Positions 28,801 through 42,300 of a stretch of 64,000 nucleotides of DNA are shown here, piece by piece. Each line of letters opens with the position of its first letter. Position 1 is the first letter of the stretch. This DNA comes from Pseudomonas uvaldensis. GTDB taxonomy: Bacteria > Pseudomonadota > Gammaproteobacteria > Pseudomonadales > Pseudomonadaceae. Location of the stretch: positions 1-64,000 of the forward strand of contig NZ_JAIWKS010000012.1 in assembly GCF_021271205.1 (NCBI RefSeq), given 5' to 3'. Made by a program: the position numbers and the translations under genes. The notes under the pieces are model-generated. The model ran no database searches, had not been told where the DNA came from, and saw only the letters and a list, made by a program, of their open reading frames with translations.

Positions 28801-31800
28801 CCGGCGCACCTGCTGTTCCTGGCGCAACTGCCGCTGACGCCCAATGGCAAAATCGACCGCAAGGCCTTGCCTGCCCCGGATGCCCGCGATGTGCAGCGGG
28901 CCTACGTGGCGCCCCGCAGCCACCGCGAGCAACAGGTGGCGGCGATCTGGCAAGAGATGCTCAAGCTCGAACGGGTAGGGCTGGAAGATAACTTCTTCGA
29001 CCTGGGCGGCCACTCACTGTTGGTCACCCAAGTGGTGTCGCGGGTCCGGCGGGCACTGGGGATCGAAGTGCCGCTGCGCAGCCTGTTCGAACACAGCACG
29101 TTGCAGGATTTTGTCGGCGCCCTCGATGTCGACCGGGGCGAACACGCGCCGGCAATGGTGCCAGTGCCGCGAGACAAGCCGCTGCCGTTGTCGTTTGCCC
29201 AGGAGCGTCAATGGTTCCTGTGGAAAATGGACCCGGACAGCGCCGCCTACAATATTCCGACGGCCCTGCGCTTGCGCGGCGCGCTGGACAAGCTCGCCCT
29301 GCGTCGCAGCTTCGAAGCGCTGGTGGAGCGCCATGAAAGCTTGCGCACGGCATTCGTCGAAGACGATGGACGCACCTGCCAGGTGATCCGCCCGCAGGGC
29401 CAGGTCAGTTTCGTCGAGCAGCGCCTGGACGAACAAGACGAGGCCGCTATCCAGGCGTTCCTCGAACACCAGACCCAAGGCCCGTTCGATCTCATGAACG
29501 ACGCGTTGCTGCGTGTGGCGTTGCTGGCGCTGGGCGACCGGGAGCACATCCTGGTACTGACCGTGCATCACATCGTCGCCGATGCCTGGTCGTTGCAGGT
29601 GATGGTCGATGACCTGATGAGCCTGTACTCGGCTTTCGTTCAGGAGCGACCTGTGCAGTTGCCTGCGTTGTCGGTGCAGTACGCCGACTATGCGGTCTGG
29701 CAGCGGCAATGGATGGAGGCCGGCGAGCGGGATCGCCAACTGGCCTACTGGACCGGGCAGTTGGGCGGCGAACAGCCGTTGCTGGAATTGCCCACCGACC
29801 ATCCGCGTCCTGCGCAGCAAAGCCTGCGGGGCGCGCGTTTGCCCATTGTGATCGATCCTTCGTTGAGCGATGCCCTCAAGGCACTGGCCCGGCGGGAAAA
29901 CGTCACGTTGTTCGTGCTCCTGCTCGGTACCTTCCAGGCCTTGTTGCATCGCTACAGCGGACAGTCCGACATTCGCGTCGGGGTGCCGATCGCCAACCGC
30001 CAGCGGCTGGAAACCGAGCGGTTGATCGGGTTCTTTGTCAATACCCAGGTGTTGCGAGGCCAATTCCACGGTGATCTGAGCGGGGCCGACCTGCTGCAAC
30101 AGCTCAAGCAGACGGCCATGGCGGCGCAGATGCATCAGGACCTGCCGTTCGAGCAACTGGTCGATGCCTTGCAGCCGCAGCGTAATTTGAGCCACAGCCC
30201 GCTGTTCCAGGCGATGTTCAATCATCGCGCCGAAAACGTCGCCGCGTTCGCCGAAGCATTGCCGGGCCTGACGGTCGAACCTATTGGCTGGGCACAACGC
30301 ACCGCCCAGTTCGACCTGAGCCTGGACACCGTCGACAGCCCGCAAGGCTTGCACGCGGCCCTGACCTACGCCACGGATTTGTTCGAACCGGCCACCATCG
30401 AACGCATGGGTCAGCATTGGCTCAACCTGTTGCAGAGTCTGGTGCAGGACCTGCATCGCCCCGTGGCGCAATGGACCTTGCTGGAGGCTGGAGAGCGTCG
30501 GCGGATGCTCGTCGACTGGAACGCGACGACGGTTCGCTACCCTCTCGAACGCACGGTGCAGGGGTTGATCGAAGAGCAGGTGCGCAGCAATCCGGATGCC
30601 CCGGCGCTGATCTTCGGCGAGCAACGTCTGACCTACGCCGACCTCAACGCCCGGGCCAATCGACTGGCTCACCGGCTGATCGATCAAGGCGTCGGCCCGG
30701 ACGTGCTGGTGGGCATCGCCGTGGAGCGTTCCGTGGAGATGGTGCTAGGGCTGCTGGCGATCCTCAAGGCCGGCGGTGCCTACGTCCCGCTGGACCCGGA
30801 ATACCCTCGTGAACGCCTGGCCTACATGTTCGAGGACAGCGGCATCGGCCTGCTGCTGACTCAGCAACACTTGTTGGATTCGCTGCCGATCCCGACAGGG
30901 ATGCACAGCCTGGTGCTGGATCAACCTGACGATGGCCTGTATGCCGGTCGCGACAGCGATCCACAGGTCGACGTCCACGGTGAGAACCTGGCGTATGTGA
31001 TCTACACCTCCGGTTCCACCGGCAAACCCAAGGGCGCGGGTAACCGCCATTCTGCGCTGGTCAACCGGCTGTGCTGGATGCAGCAGGCCTATGGGCTCGA
31101 TGCCACGGACAGCGTGCTGCAAAAAACGCCGTTCAGTTTCGATGTGTCGGTGTGGGAATTCTTTTGGCCGCTGATGACCGGCTCCACCCTGGTGGTGGCC
31201 GCGCCGGGCGCTCATCGCGACCCGGCTCAACTGATCGAGCTGATCACCGCACACCGCATCACCACGCTGCACTTCGTCCCGTCGATGTTGCAGGCTTTCG
31301 TGCAAGATCCTCACGTGACCGATTGCACCAGCCTCAAGCGCATTGTTTGCAGCGGTGAAGCCCTGCCGGTGGATGCGCAGCAACAGGTGTTCGCCAAGCT
31401 GCCGACCGCCGGCCTGTACAACCTCTATGGCCCGACCGAGGCGGCCATCGACGTGACCCACTGGACGTGCGTCGAGGAAGGTCGCGACAGCGTGCCCATC
31501 GGCCAGCCGATTGCCAATCTGGGCACCTACATCCTGGACGATGAACTGGCCCCGGTGCCGGTGGGCGTAATAGGCGAGTTGTACCTGGCGGGCGAGGGCC
31601 TGGCCCGTGGTTACCACCGCCGCGCCGCGCTGACGGCCGAGCGCTTCGTCACCGGACCTTTCGGCCCGGGGCAGCGGCTGTACCGCACCGGTGACCTGGC
31701 GCGATACCGCGCCGATGGTGTGATCGAATACGCCGGGCGGATGGATCACCAGGTGAAGATCCGTGGCCTGCGCATCGAACTGGGCGAAATCGAGGCGCGC

Positions 31801-34800
31801 CTGGCCGAGCACGAAGACGTGCGCGAAACCGTCGTCATCGCCCAGGACGGTGCTCTGCTGGTGGCCTACGTGGTGCCGGCCCGCGTCGAGCTGCTGGCCG
31901 CCGATGACGCCGTTCGCCAGGCATTGCAAGAGCGCCTCAAGGATCACTTGAGCCGTGCCCTGCCCGATTACATGGTGCCGCAGCACTGGCTGTGGTTGGA
32001 AAAGATGCCGGTCAGCCCCAACGGCAAACTGGAGCGCAAGGCACTGCCCAAGGCCGATACCAGCGCCACGCCCAAAGCCTACATCGCACCGCGCACAGCC
32101 ATCGAACAGGCGCTGGCCGACATCTGGCAAAGCGTGCTGGGGCGCGACCAGGTGGGCATCCAGGACAACTTCTTCGAGCTGGGGGGCGATTCGATCATCT
32201 CTATTCAGGTGGTCAGTCGGGCCCGCCAGGCCGGGATTCATTTCAGTCCCAAGGACCTGTTCGTCCACCAGACCATCCAGGGCCTGGCGGGTGTGGCGAG
32301 CAGGGGCGACGGCGGTCCGGGCATCGACCAGGGCCCGGTGACGGGCGATACGGTGCTGCTGCCGTTCCAACAGTTGTTCTTCGAACAGAACATGGCCGAG
32401 CCTCACCACTGGAATCAGTCGCTGCTGCTCAAGGGCAAGCGACCGGTAGACGCCGGGCATCTGGAGCAGGCGTTGCAGGCGCTGATGGCCCATCACGATG
32501 CCTTGCGGCTCGCGTTCATCCATGAGGATGACGGCTGGATCGCTCGCCATCGCACGCTCGCCGAGCAGCACACGGTCTGGCAACGATCGCCTCTGTTGTG
32601 GACCGCCGAAGTGGCCGATGCCTTGGCATTCGAGCCATTGGCCGAACAGGCCCAGCGCAGTCTTGCTCTGGACGGCGGCACGTTGTTGCGCGGCGTATTG
32701 GCGAACCTGGCCGATGGCAGCCAGAGGCTGTTGCTGGTGATCCATCACTTGGTGGTGGACGGCGTCTCCTGGCGCGTTCTGCTGGAAGATCTGCAGCAGG
32801 CTTATGCCCAACTGCAAGCCGGACAGACGCCGACGCTGCCCGTCAAGACCAGCTCCACCCAGGCCTGGGCGCAACGGTTGCAGACCCATGCCGGCAGTGC
32901 AGCGCTACAGGCCCAGATGGCTTATTGGCAAGATCAGTTGGAGGGCGCTCGCCCTGACCTGCCATGTGATCGCCCTCAGGGGGAAATGCTCAGATGCCAT
33001 GCCGCGCAGGTCCAGACGCGTCTGGACAAGCATCAGACCCAACGCCTCTTGCAGCAAGCGCCGGCGGCTTATCGCACCCAGGTCAACGATTTGCTGCTGA
33101 CGGCCTTGGCCCGGGTCATCGGCCGCTGGACCGCCGAAGCCTCGACCTTGATTCAACTGGAGGGGCATGGCCGCGAGGCGCTGTTCGACGACCTGGACCT
33201 GAGCCGTAGCGTGGGTTGGTTCACCAGCCTGTTCCCGGTGCGCCTGACCCCGGCGGCCACCGCGGCGGATTCGATCAAGGCCATCAAGGAACAATTGCGA
33301 GCTATCCCCGACAAGGGGCTCGGATTCGGCGTGCTGCGCTACCTGGGCGATGAGCAGACCCGTCGCACCCTGGCGGCGCTGCCCGTGCCGCGCATCACCT
33401 TCAACTATCTGGGCCAGTTCGACAACGGGTTCGCCGATGACACGGACGGGCTGTTCGTCCCGGCCAGTGAATCGTCGGGCACGGCACAAAGTCCCCTGGC
33501 GCCGCTGGACAACTGGCTGACGCTCAATGGCAGCGTCTACGGGGGCGAGCTGAGCATCGACTGGACCTTCAGTGTGCACATGTTCGACGAGGCGACCGTC
33601 CAGGCCCTGGCCTCGGATTATGGTCACGAGTTGCAGGTGTTGATCGAGCATTGCTGCCAGGCGCAGCACCAGGGCTTCACACCGTCGGACTTGCCGCTGG
33701 CCGGTTTGACCCAGGCCCAACTGGATGCCCTGGCCCTGGCGCCTCGGCAGGTCGAAGACCTCTATCCGTTGTCGCCCATGCAGCAGGGCATGCTGTTCCA
33801 TACCCTCTATGAACAAGAGGCGGGTCACTACATCAATCAATTGCGGGTGGACGTCGAGGGGTTGGAAGTCGAGCGCTTCCGCCAGGCCTGGCAGGCCGTC
33901 ATGGACGCCCATGAAGTGCTGCGCAGCCGCTTTACCTGGGAGGGCGACTTCAAGCGGGCCTTGCAGGTGGTGCATAAGCGAGTGGAAGTCCCGTTCCTGT
34001 TCCATGACTGGCACGCCAACCCCAGCCTGTCCACAGAACTGGACGCGCTGGCCCTGGACCAGCGCCAGCAAGGTTTCTCGCTGGACGCGGCGCCGTTGCT
34101 GCGCCTGGTGGTGGTGCGTGTGGCAGAGGACCGTTATCACCTGATTTACACCAGCCATCACATCCTCATGGACGGCTGGAGCCATTCGCAGTTGCTTGGT
34201 GAAGTGCTGCAACGCTACAGCGGCCAGGCACCGGCGCGGCCGGCCGGACGCTACCGGGACTACATCGAGTGGCTGTCGCTCCAGGATCCGTTGGCGAGCG
34301 AGCAGTTCTGGCGCACGCAACTGGCCGAGCTGGACGAACCGACGCAGCTGGCGGGGGCCTTTGCCCGGGACTCGCGCAGTGAGGCAGGCGTCGGCCATGG
34401 CGAGTACGAACAATCGCTCGACGAGCACGCCACCACGCGGTTGCACGCTTTTGCCCGAGAGCAGAAGGTGACGGTCAACACCCTGGTGCAAGCTGCCTGG
34501 CAGTTGTTGCTGCAACGCTGCACCGGGCAATCGGTGGTCGCTTTTGGCGCCACGGTGGCCGGCCGGCCCGCGTCCATTGCCGGCGTTGAGCAACAGATCG
34601 GGCTGTTTATCAACACCTTGCCGGTAATCGGAAGCCCACGGGCGGAGCACAGCGTCGGCCAATGGTTGCGGGAGGTCCAGGGACGAAACCTGAGCCTGCG
34701 TGAACATGAGCACACACCGCTGTTCGATATCCAGCGTTGGGCCGGACAGGGCGGTGCGGCACTGTTCGACACCTTGCTGGTGTTCGAGAACTACCCGGTG

Positions 34801-37800
34801 TCCCAGGCGCTGCAAGAGGGCGCTCCGGCCACATTGCGTTTCGGCGAGGTGGCGAACCATGAACAAACCAACTACCCGCTGACCCTGGCGGTGAACCTGG
34901 GTGAATCGCTGTCGCTGCTCTTGAGTTACCACCGCGCCAGCTTCGCGCCAGGGGACGTTGCCCGCATCGGCCAGCACCTGGTGCACCTGTTGGAGCAGAT
35001 CGTTCTCGGCGGCGAGCGCAGGGTGGGGCAATTGTCATTGCTCGATGCCGGACAGCTGGCGGTTCAGCAGGGCTGGAACGCTACCGCCACTGCGTACCCG
35101 CTCGACCGCAGCGTGCATCGTCTGATCGAAGAACAGGTGGATAAAACCCCTCACGCCTGCGCGCTGGTCTTCGGCCAGCAACGGTTCGGTTATGCCGAAC
35201 TCAACGCCCAGGCCAACCGCCTGGCCCATCGGTTGATGGCGCAGGGCGTCGGCCCGGATGTACTGGTGGGCATCGCCGTGGAGCGGTCGGTGGAAATGGT
35301 GGTCGGACTGTTGGCGATTCTCAAGGCCGGTGGTGCCTACGTGCCGCTGGACCCGGAATACCCTCAGGATCGCCTGGCCTACATGTTCGAAGACAGCGGC
35401 ATCGGATTGCTGCTCACCCAGCGTCATCTGCTTGACCAACTGCCTGTGCCGACGGGTTTGCTCAGTCTGGTGCTGGATCAGCCGGGCGACTGGCTGGCCG
35501 GGTGCAGCGACGCCAATCCCGAGGTCGCCGTGCAAGGCGAAAACCTGGCCTACGTGATCTACACCTCCGGTTCCACTGGCAAGCCCAAGGGCGCCGGCAA
35601 CCGCCATTCGGCCCTGGTCAACCGGTTGTGCTGGATGCAGGACGCCTACCGGCTGGACGCAGGCGACAGTGTGCTGCAAAAGACTCCCTTCAGCTTCGAC
35701 GTATCGGTCTGGGAGTTCTTCTGGCCGTTGCTGACCGGCGCCACGTTGGTAATGGCGCCTCCAGGGGCTCATCGCGATCCGCAGCAGTTGATCGAGCTGA
35801 TCACCGCGCAGCGGATCACCACCTTGCACTTCGTGCCGTCGATGTTGCAGGTATTCATGCAGGATCCGGCGGTCGGTCGTTGCCAGAGCCTGAAGCGGAT
35901 TATTTGCAGCGGCGAAGCGCTGCCGGTGGATGCCCAACTGCAAGTGTTCGCCAAACTGCCGGCTGCCGGCCTGTACAACCTGTACGGCCCCACCGAAGCC
36001 GCCATCGACGTGACCCATTGGACCTGCGTCGATGAAGGTCGGGACGCGGTGCCGATCGGCCAGCCGATCGCCAACCTGGGCACGTTTATCCTCGACCACG
36101 ACCTGTCGCCAGTGCCCGTGGGCGTGACGGGCGAGTTGTACCTGGGCGGTGAAGGCCTGGCGCGCGGCTACCATCGTCGCCCGTCGCTGACGGCCGAGCG
36201 ATTCGTCACCAGCCCGTTCGGCGACGGTGCGCGGTTGTACCGGACCGGCGACCTGGCGCGCTATCGCGCAGATGGCGTCATCGAGTACGCCGGGCGCATG
36301 GACCATCAAGTGAAAATCCGTGGCTTGCGCATCGAGCTGGGGGAGATCGAAGCGCGCCTGACCGAGCATGACGAGGTCCGTGAAAGCGTGGTCATCGCCC
36401 AGGACGGCACGCTGCTGGTGGGCTATGTGGTGCCGCAGTCGCCAGCGTGGCTGGGCGGCGACGGCACTGTCAGCCAAGAGCTGGAGCAGGCGTTGAAGGC
36501 CCACTTGAGCCAGAATTTGCCCGACTACATGGTTCCACAGCACTGGTTCGTGCTGGAGCGCATGCCGGTCAGCCCTAACGGCAAGTTGGAGCGCAAGGCC
36601 CTGCCGCGCTTCGATGCCAGCCAGGCGCAGCCAGGCTTCGCGATGCCGGAGGGCGAACTGGAGCAACGGATCGCCACTGTCTGGCAAGAAGTGCTGGACG
36701 TGGAGCAGGTCGGGCGCCACGACCATTTCTTCGAGCGCGGCGGTCATTCGCTGCTGGCGACCCAGGCGGTCTCCCGCCTGCGCAAGCTGACCGGCTATCC
36801 GCTGAGCCTGCGTGATGTGTTCGACCATCCGCAGCTCAAGGCGCTGGCGGCCCTGATGGCTGGCGCCGTAGAGGGGCCGGTGCGGGCCGGGGACTCCAAC
36901 GGAATCCGGCTGGTGGCCCACGGACCGCGGCGTTCGGCGCCGCTGTCGTTGGTACAGCGACGGCTGTGGATCGCCGAACAGTTGTCCGGCGGCACCTCGG
37001 CGTACGGCATGCCCATGGCGTTGCGCCTGTGCGGCGAATTGTCGGTGGCGCGTCTGTTGGACAGCTTCGCCGAAGTGGTCCGTCGCCACGATGTGCTACG
37101 CACCGCGTACACCCAGGACGACGAAGGGGATCCGGTGGCGTTGATTGCCGATGAGGTTCGACTGGACTTCCCGGTGATCGACCTGTCCGGCCTTTCCCCC
37201 AGCGCCCAGCGCGAGCGGGTGGCCCAGGCGACATTGGAAAACGCGCGCATGCCGATCGACCTGGAGCAGGCACCGCTGCTGCGTGGGCGAATCCTGCACT
37301 TGGGACCGACCGAGCATGTGTTGCTGTTCGCCATGCATCACATCATCTCCGATGGCTGGTCCATGGGTCTGTTGATCAACGAACTGGTGCAGGCCTACGA
37401 GGCGTCCCTCAAGGGCGAACCGATGCCGCTGCCGCCCCTGGAGGTCCAGTACCAGGACTTTGCGTTGTGGCAACAGGCGCTGGAAGAACAAGGCGTATTG
37501 GCGCGCCAGGCCGAGTACTGGAAACAGCGGCTCAGTGGCTACGAGGGGCGTTTGAGCCTGCCGCTGGACAGCCCGCGTGGCCAGGCCGCGTCCTATGACG
37601 GCGATGCGCTGCAATTCCAACTGTCCACGACCTTGAGCGAGGCCTTGCGCCGGTTGTCGGGCGCGGCTGGCGTCACCTTGTACAGCACGTTGCTGGCCTC
37701 CTTCCAGGTACTGTTGCATCGCGTCTGCGGTGCGCAGGACGTGGTAATCGGGGTGGACGTGGCCGGTCGTGAGCGACCCGAGCTGGAGCGCCTGATCGGC

Positions 37801-39387
37801 TTCTTCGTCAACGTGTTGCCGCTGCGTTCTCGCCTTGCCGCCGACGCCACGTTCGCACGGTTCCTGGGGCAAACCCAGGAGGACCTGCTTGGCGCTCTGG
37901 AGCATCAGGATGTGCCATTCGATCAGATCGTCGACGTGTCCGGGGTCCCCCGCCACAAAGGCATGAACCCGTTGCTCCAGGTGTTGTTCGTGATGAACAA
38001 CGTGCCGGTGCGCACCCGCTCCATGGCGGGGCTGAGCGTAGAGTTCCTGCCGGCGCTTGAGACCCATTCTAAATTCGACATGGCGCTGTTCGTTGACGAA
38101 GAAGAAGGGCAATTGCGCGGTAATTGGCAATTCGCCACAACCTTGTTCGGACACGAGCGCATTCAGTACCTGATCCAGGCCTGGACGGCCCTGTTGGAAC
38201 AGATCGTCGCTGATCAGGACATTCAATTGGGAGCTATCAGCATGCCAGTCGACAACTTGGCGGCAGCCGTCAAGCCTGCCACCGTCCCGGGGCCCAAGGC
38301 CGATAAACTGGGCAAGTTTCTTAAACGCTCCGTGACACCGCTGGCCAAGGCCCGCCCGGCACGGGTGCGTGAATCGCTGGTGGCGGCGCCGCAGCGATTC
38401 CCGTTGATGCTGGAGCCGGCAGAGCCCCATCTGGATGTCATCGAGTGGATCCAGCAGAACCGGCCGTTGATCGAGCAGAAGCTGGCCGAGCATGCCGGCA
38501 TTCTCTTCCGCGGTTTCGAGCTGGATGGCATCCAGGGCTTCGAAGCATTCGCCGAAGCCATACAGCCGGGCCTTTACGGTCAGTACGGCGACCTGCCCAA
38601 GAAGGAAGGGGGCAAGAACACCTACCGCTCCACGCCTTACCCGGAGCGCAAGATGATCCTGTTCCATAACGAGAGCTCCCATCAGGACCGCTGGCCACGC
38701 AAGCAGATGTTCTATTGCGAGCAGGCAGCGCCGGTGGGAGGTGCGACCCCGGTGGTGGATTGCCGGTTGATGTACGAAAAACTGCCGGCCGACCTTCGCG
38801 AGAAATTCGAGGACAAGGGCCTGCTCTACGTGCGCACCTTCACCGACAAGCTCGACGTGTCGTGGCAGCACTTCTTCAAGACCGAAGACCGCAGCGAAGT
38901 CGAGGCCCGTTGCCGGGCCGGCGGCATCCAATGGCGCTGGCTCGACAACGACGAATTGCAGACCCGCACGCCGGGGCCCGCGATCATCACGCACCCGGTC
39001 ACCGGTGAGAAGTCGTTCTTCAACCAGGTGCAGTTGCATCACATCTACTGGCTGGACCCGGACGTGCGGGAGGACCTGCTGTCGATGTACGGCCTGGAGC
39101 GGATGCCCCGGCATGTCTACTACGGCGACGGCACACCGATCGAAGACGAGGTGATGGAGCGCATTGGCCAGTTGTACGAAGCCTGCGCGGTGCGTTTCGA
39201 CTGGCGCAAAGGCGATGTGATCCTGCTGGACAACATGCTGGTGGCCCATGCCCGCGATCCGTTCGAAGGTCCCCGCAAGATCGTGGTTGCCATGGGCGAC
39301 ATGTACGACCGCAGCAGCCTGGAACATCCGCCGGCCGCTATGCAAACCGCCCAGGGCGCATTGAATACCGAGGAAGTCGGAGCATGA
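25849..39387 (+). CDS. pvdJ: Pyoverdine NRPS2: three modules plus C-beta-hydroxylase tail
   Basis: A 4512-residue synthetase. Module 1 is C(LCL)-A-T with code D-I-L-Q-L-G-L-I-W, a Gly code. Module 2 is C(LCL, HHIVADA near 1240)-A(Ser)-T-E (HHLVVDG near 2298). Module 3 is C(DCL, near 2768)-A(Ser)-T. Then come a fourth, intact LCL condensation domain (HHIISDG near 3830) with no A domain after it, a linker, and a ~330-residue TauD/SyrP-like Fe(II)/2-oxoglutarate hydroxylase from about residue 4180. The metal ligands are H4273-N-E4275 and H4467, and R4476 probably binds 2-oxoglutarate. The tail should hydroxylate the Asp held by NRPS3. The last four bases overlap the NRPS3 start (ATGA). The symbol is positional. 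Confidence 0.9.
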
Positions 39388-42300
39388 ACGAGGTCATGAT
39401 GGACGCACAGGATCCGGGTTTCGCCCTGACACCCGAGCAACAACGGGTACTGGAGCAGTTGTCGAACACGGCGACTTGTGGCGAGGCATTGCGCTGGTTG
39501 AAGGTGGGCATTGAGGGCGATCTCGATCCGCAGCGCTTGCAGGTTGCGTTGGATGCCCTGGTGGCGCAGCAGCCGATGTTGCTGGCGCGTCTGGTCAAGG
39601 TCGCCGGTTTCCACGGTTGGCGTCAGGTCGCCGCTACTGCCGGGCGCTTCCCGCTGGCGATACAGGCTGGCGAGCAACGGGTCGAGGACGCCCAGGCGCA
39701 GATCGAGGAATCGATGGGCCGTGCCTTCGTGGTCGGTGAATCGGAAGGCGTCCAGGCCGTGCTCCATCGCCTGGCGCCCCAGCGATGGCAACTGGTGTTG
39801 GGCATCGCTCGCCACAGTGCCGATGCACAAACCTTGAACCTGCTGCTTGAGCAAATCCAACAGGCCTATGCTGCGGCCCAGGCAACGGATGACGAGCTGC
39901 CCGGCGAGTTTGCCCAGTACCTGGAATGGCGCAGTGAAGTGGTGCTCGATGAAGACGCTGCCGCTGCGCGGACCTACTGGCAACAACATCTGCAAGGCGT
40001 GCAGGCGGATATCGCCACGCCATGGCTGGCTGAACGCGGTGCCAGTGCAGAGGCGGGGGTTGCCGACACGCGGGTATCGCTGGCACTGGCGCCTGCTCAG
40101 GGTGACGCTTTGCAGCGTTTGGCCGAGCAGCTCGGCCAGCCGTTGGCCACGCTGTTACAAGGCGCGTGGTGGCTTCTGCTGGGCCGTTTGAGCGGTCTGG
40201 AACAGGCCCTGGTGGGCGTGCGCCATGACAGCCGCGAGGACTATGAGTATTTCGCCCATGCCCTGGGTATGTTCGAGAAAACCTTACCGTTGTGGCTTTC
40301 GTTGCCTGCCACCGCGCCGTTCGATGAGTGGTTGGGAGCGCTGGCGGCGCGCCTCGAAGAACATCGCACCTGGCAGGAGTACTGGGCGCCGGAACTGTCG
40401 CCCGGCGCAGCGCGTCCGGCCTATGGCTTTACCGTGGGACAGGCTATTCCCGCCGGGCACATGGGCGGCTTGAACTGGGTCGCATCGGAGTGTACCGAGG
40501 GCCAGGCCGATGCGTTCGAGCTGCTGCTGCAGGTTCAGTTGCACGCTGATCAGCGGCTTGCCGCCATCGATCTGTGTTACGCCGGTTCGCGTTATTCGCC
40601 AGCCTCGGCCAATGCCCTGCTTGAACAGTACGGCGTGCTGCTGGCCTCGATCCTGGCGGCACCGCGGACGGCACTGGCCCAGCTCAGTCTGCTGGGGGCC
40701 ACCGAGGAACAGCGCCTGCGGGCGATCAACCCGACGATGCAGGCGTTGGCGGATAACCGTTACCTGCCACAGCGCATCGCCGATCTGGCGATCCGAACGC
40801 CCGATGCCATCGCCCTGAGCGATGCCCATGGGCAATTGAGCTATCAACAATTGCAAGCCCGGGTCGAGTCTGTAGCGCGAGGCCTGAAGGCGCGGGGGCT
40901 GGAGGCCGGTTCGATTGTCGCCCTGGCCCTGCCGCGCTCGGCGGACCTGGTGATTGCGATGCTGGCGAGCTGGCGCTTGGGGGCGGCGTATCTGCCGCTG
41001 GATGCGCAGTGGCCCCAGGCGCGCCAGGCGTTGATGCTGGAACAGGCCGGCGCGACGGTGTTGCTGACCGATGCGACGCGTCTGCCGATCTGGCAGGAAC
41101 AATCGTACATGGCGCTGACCCTGGCTGAGCTCGGCCAGTCGACGGTGCCGTTGCCCGCACTTGCCACTCGGGGCACCGACATCGCTTATGTGTTGTTTAC
41201 CTCCGGCTCGACCGGCGTGCCCAAAGGCGTGGTGATCGAGCATCGGCAATTGCTCAACTACACCGCCCAGGCCAGCCAGGCGTTGGGGCTCGAGCAGTGC
41301 AGGAGCGTCGCTTTCAGCTCCACCGTAGCGGCGGACCTGGGCAACACGACCTTGTTCGGTGCGCTGTTCAACGGTGCGGCATTGCATGTGGCCAGCGATG
41401 AGCAGATGCAGGACGGCGCGTTGTTCGCCGAGTACCTGCGACACCACGCCATCGACTGCCTGAAAATCGTGCCGTCGCACCTGGCAGCGCTGCTCGACAG
41501 TGAGCGGGCGGTCCTGCCGCGGACCGTGATTCTGGGTGGCGAACCGATTGCGGCTACGTTGGTCGAGCGCATCGCACGGGTGCGTGGCGATTGCCGGGTG
41601 TTCAACCACTACGGGCCGACCGAGGCCACGGTGGGCGTGATGATCCATCCGTTATCGCTGGACGGCGCCGCCGACGATTGTTCGGCGCTCAGCCAAGTGC
41701 TGGGCAATAACCAGGTGTACGTGCTGGACGCCGACCTGCGCCTGGCGCCGGTGGGCCTGCTGGGCGAGTTGTACCTGGGCGGCGCGCAGCTGTGCCGGGG
41801 GTATCTGAACGCCGAAGCCGACGGGCAAGCATTCATCCAGAGTCCCTTCGATCCGGCGCAGCGGCTGTATCGCACCGGTGACCTGGCGCGTTATCGGGCG
41901 GACGGTGCGATACAGCTGCACGGCCGGCGCGATCAGCAGATCAAGGTGCGCGGGTTCCGTATTGAACTGGCGGAAATCGAGGCCGAGCTGCTGCGCCTGC
42001 CAGGGGTGGCCGAAGCGCAGGTGTTGCCGGCCGCGTCGACCGAACAGGGGCTGCTGGCCTTTGTGGTGGCGCAGTCGGGGCCGTCGGCGGGCTTGCTGGA
42101 CGCCGTGCGTGCCGGCCTGAGCGCGCGCCTGCCCAGTGTGATGGTGCCGGCACACCTGCAACTGATCGAGCAATTTCCACGGTTGGCCAACGGCAAGATT
42201 GATCGCAAGGCGTTGCAACAGTTGGCCGGTGCAACGGCGAATGACGAAGACGCCGCGCCACGGGATGCGCTGGAGCAACTGCTTGCCACACGCATGGCGC

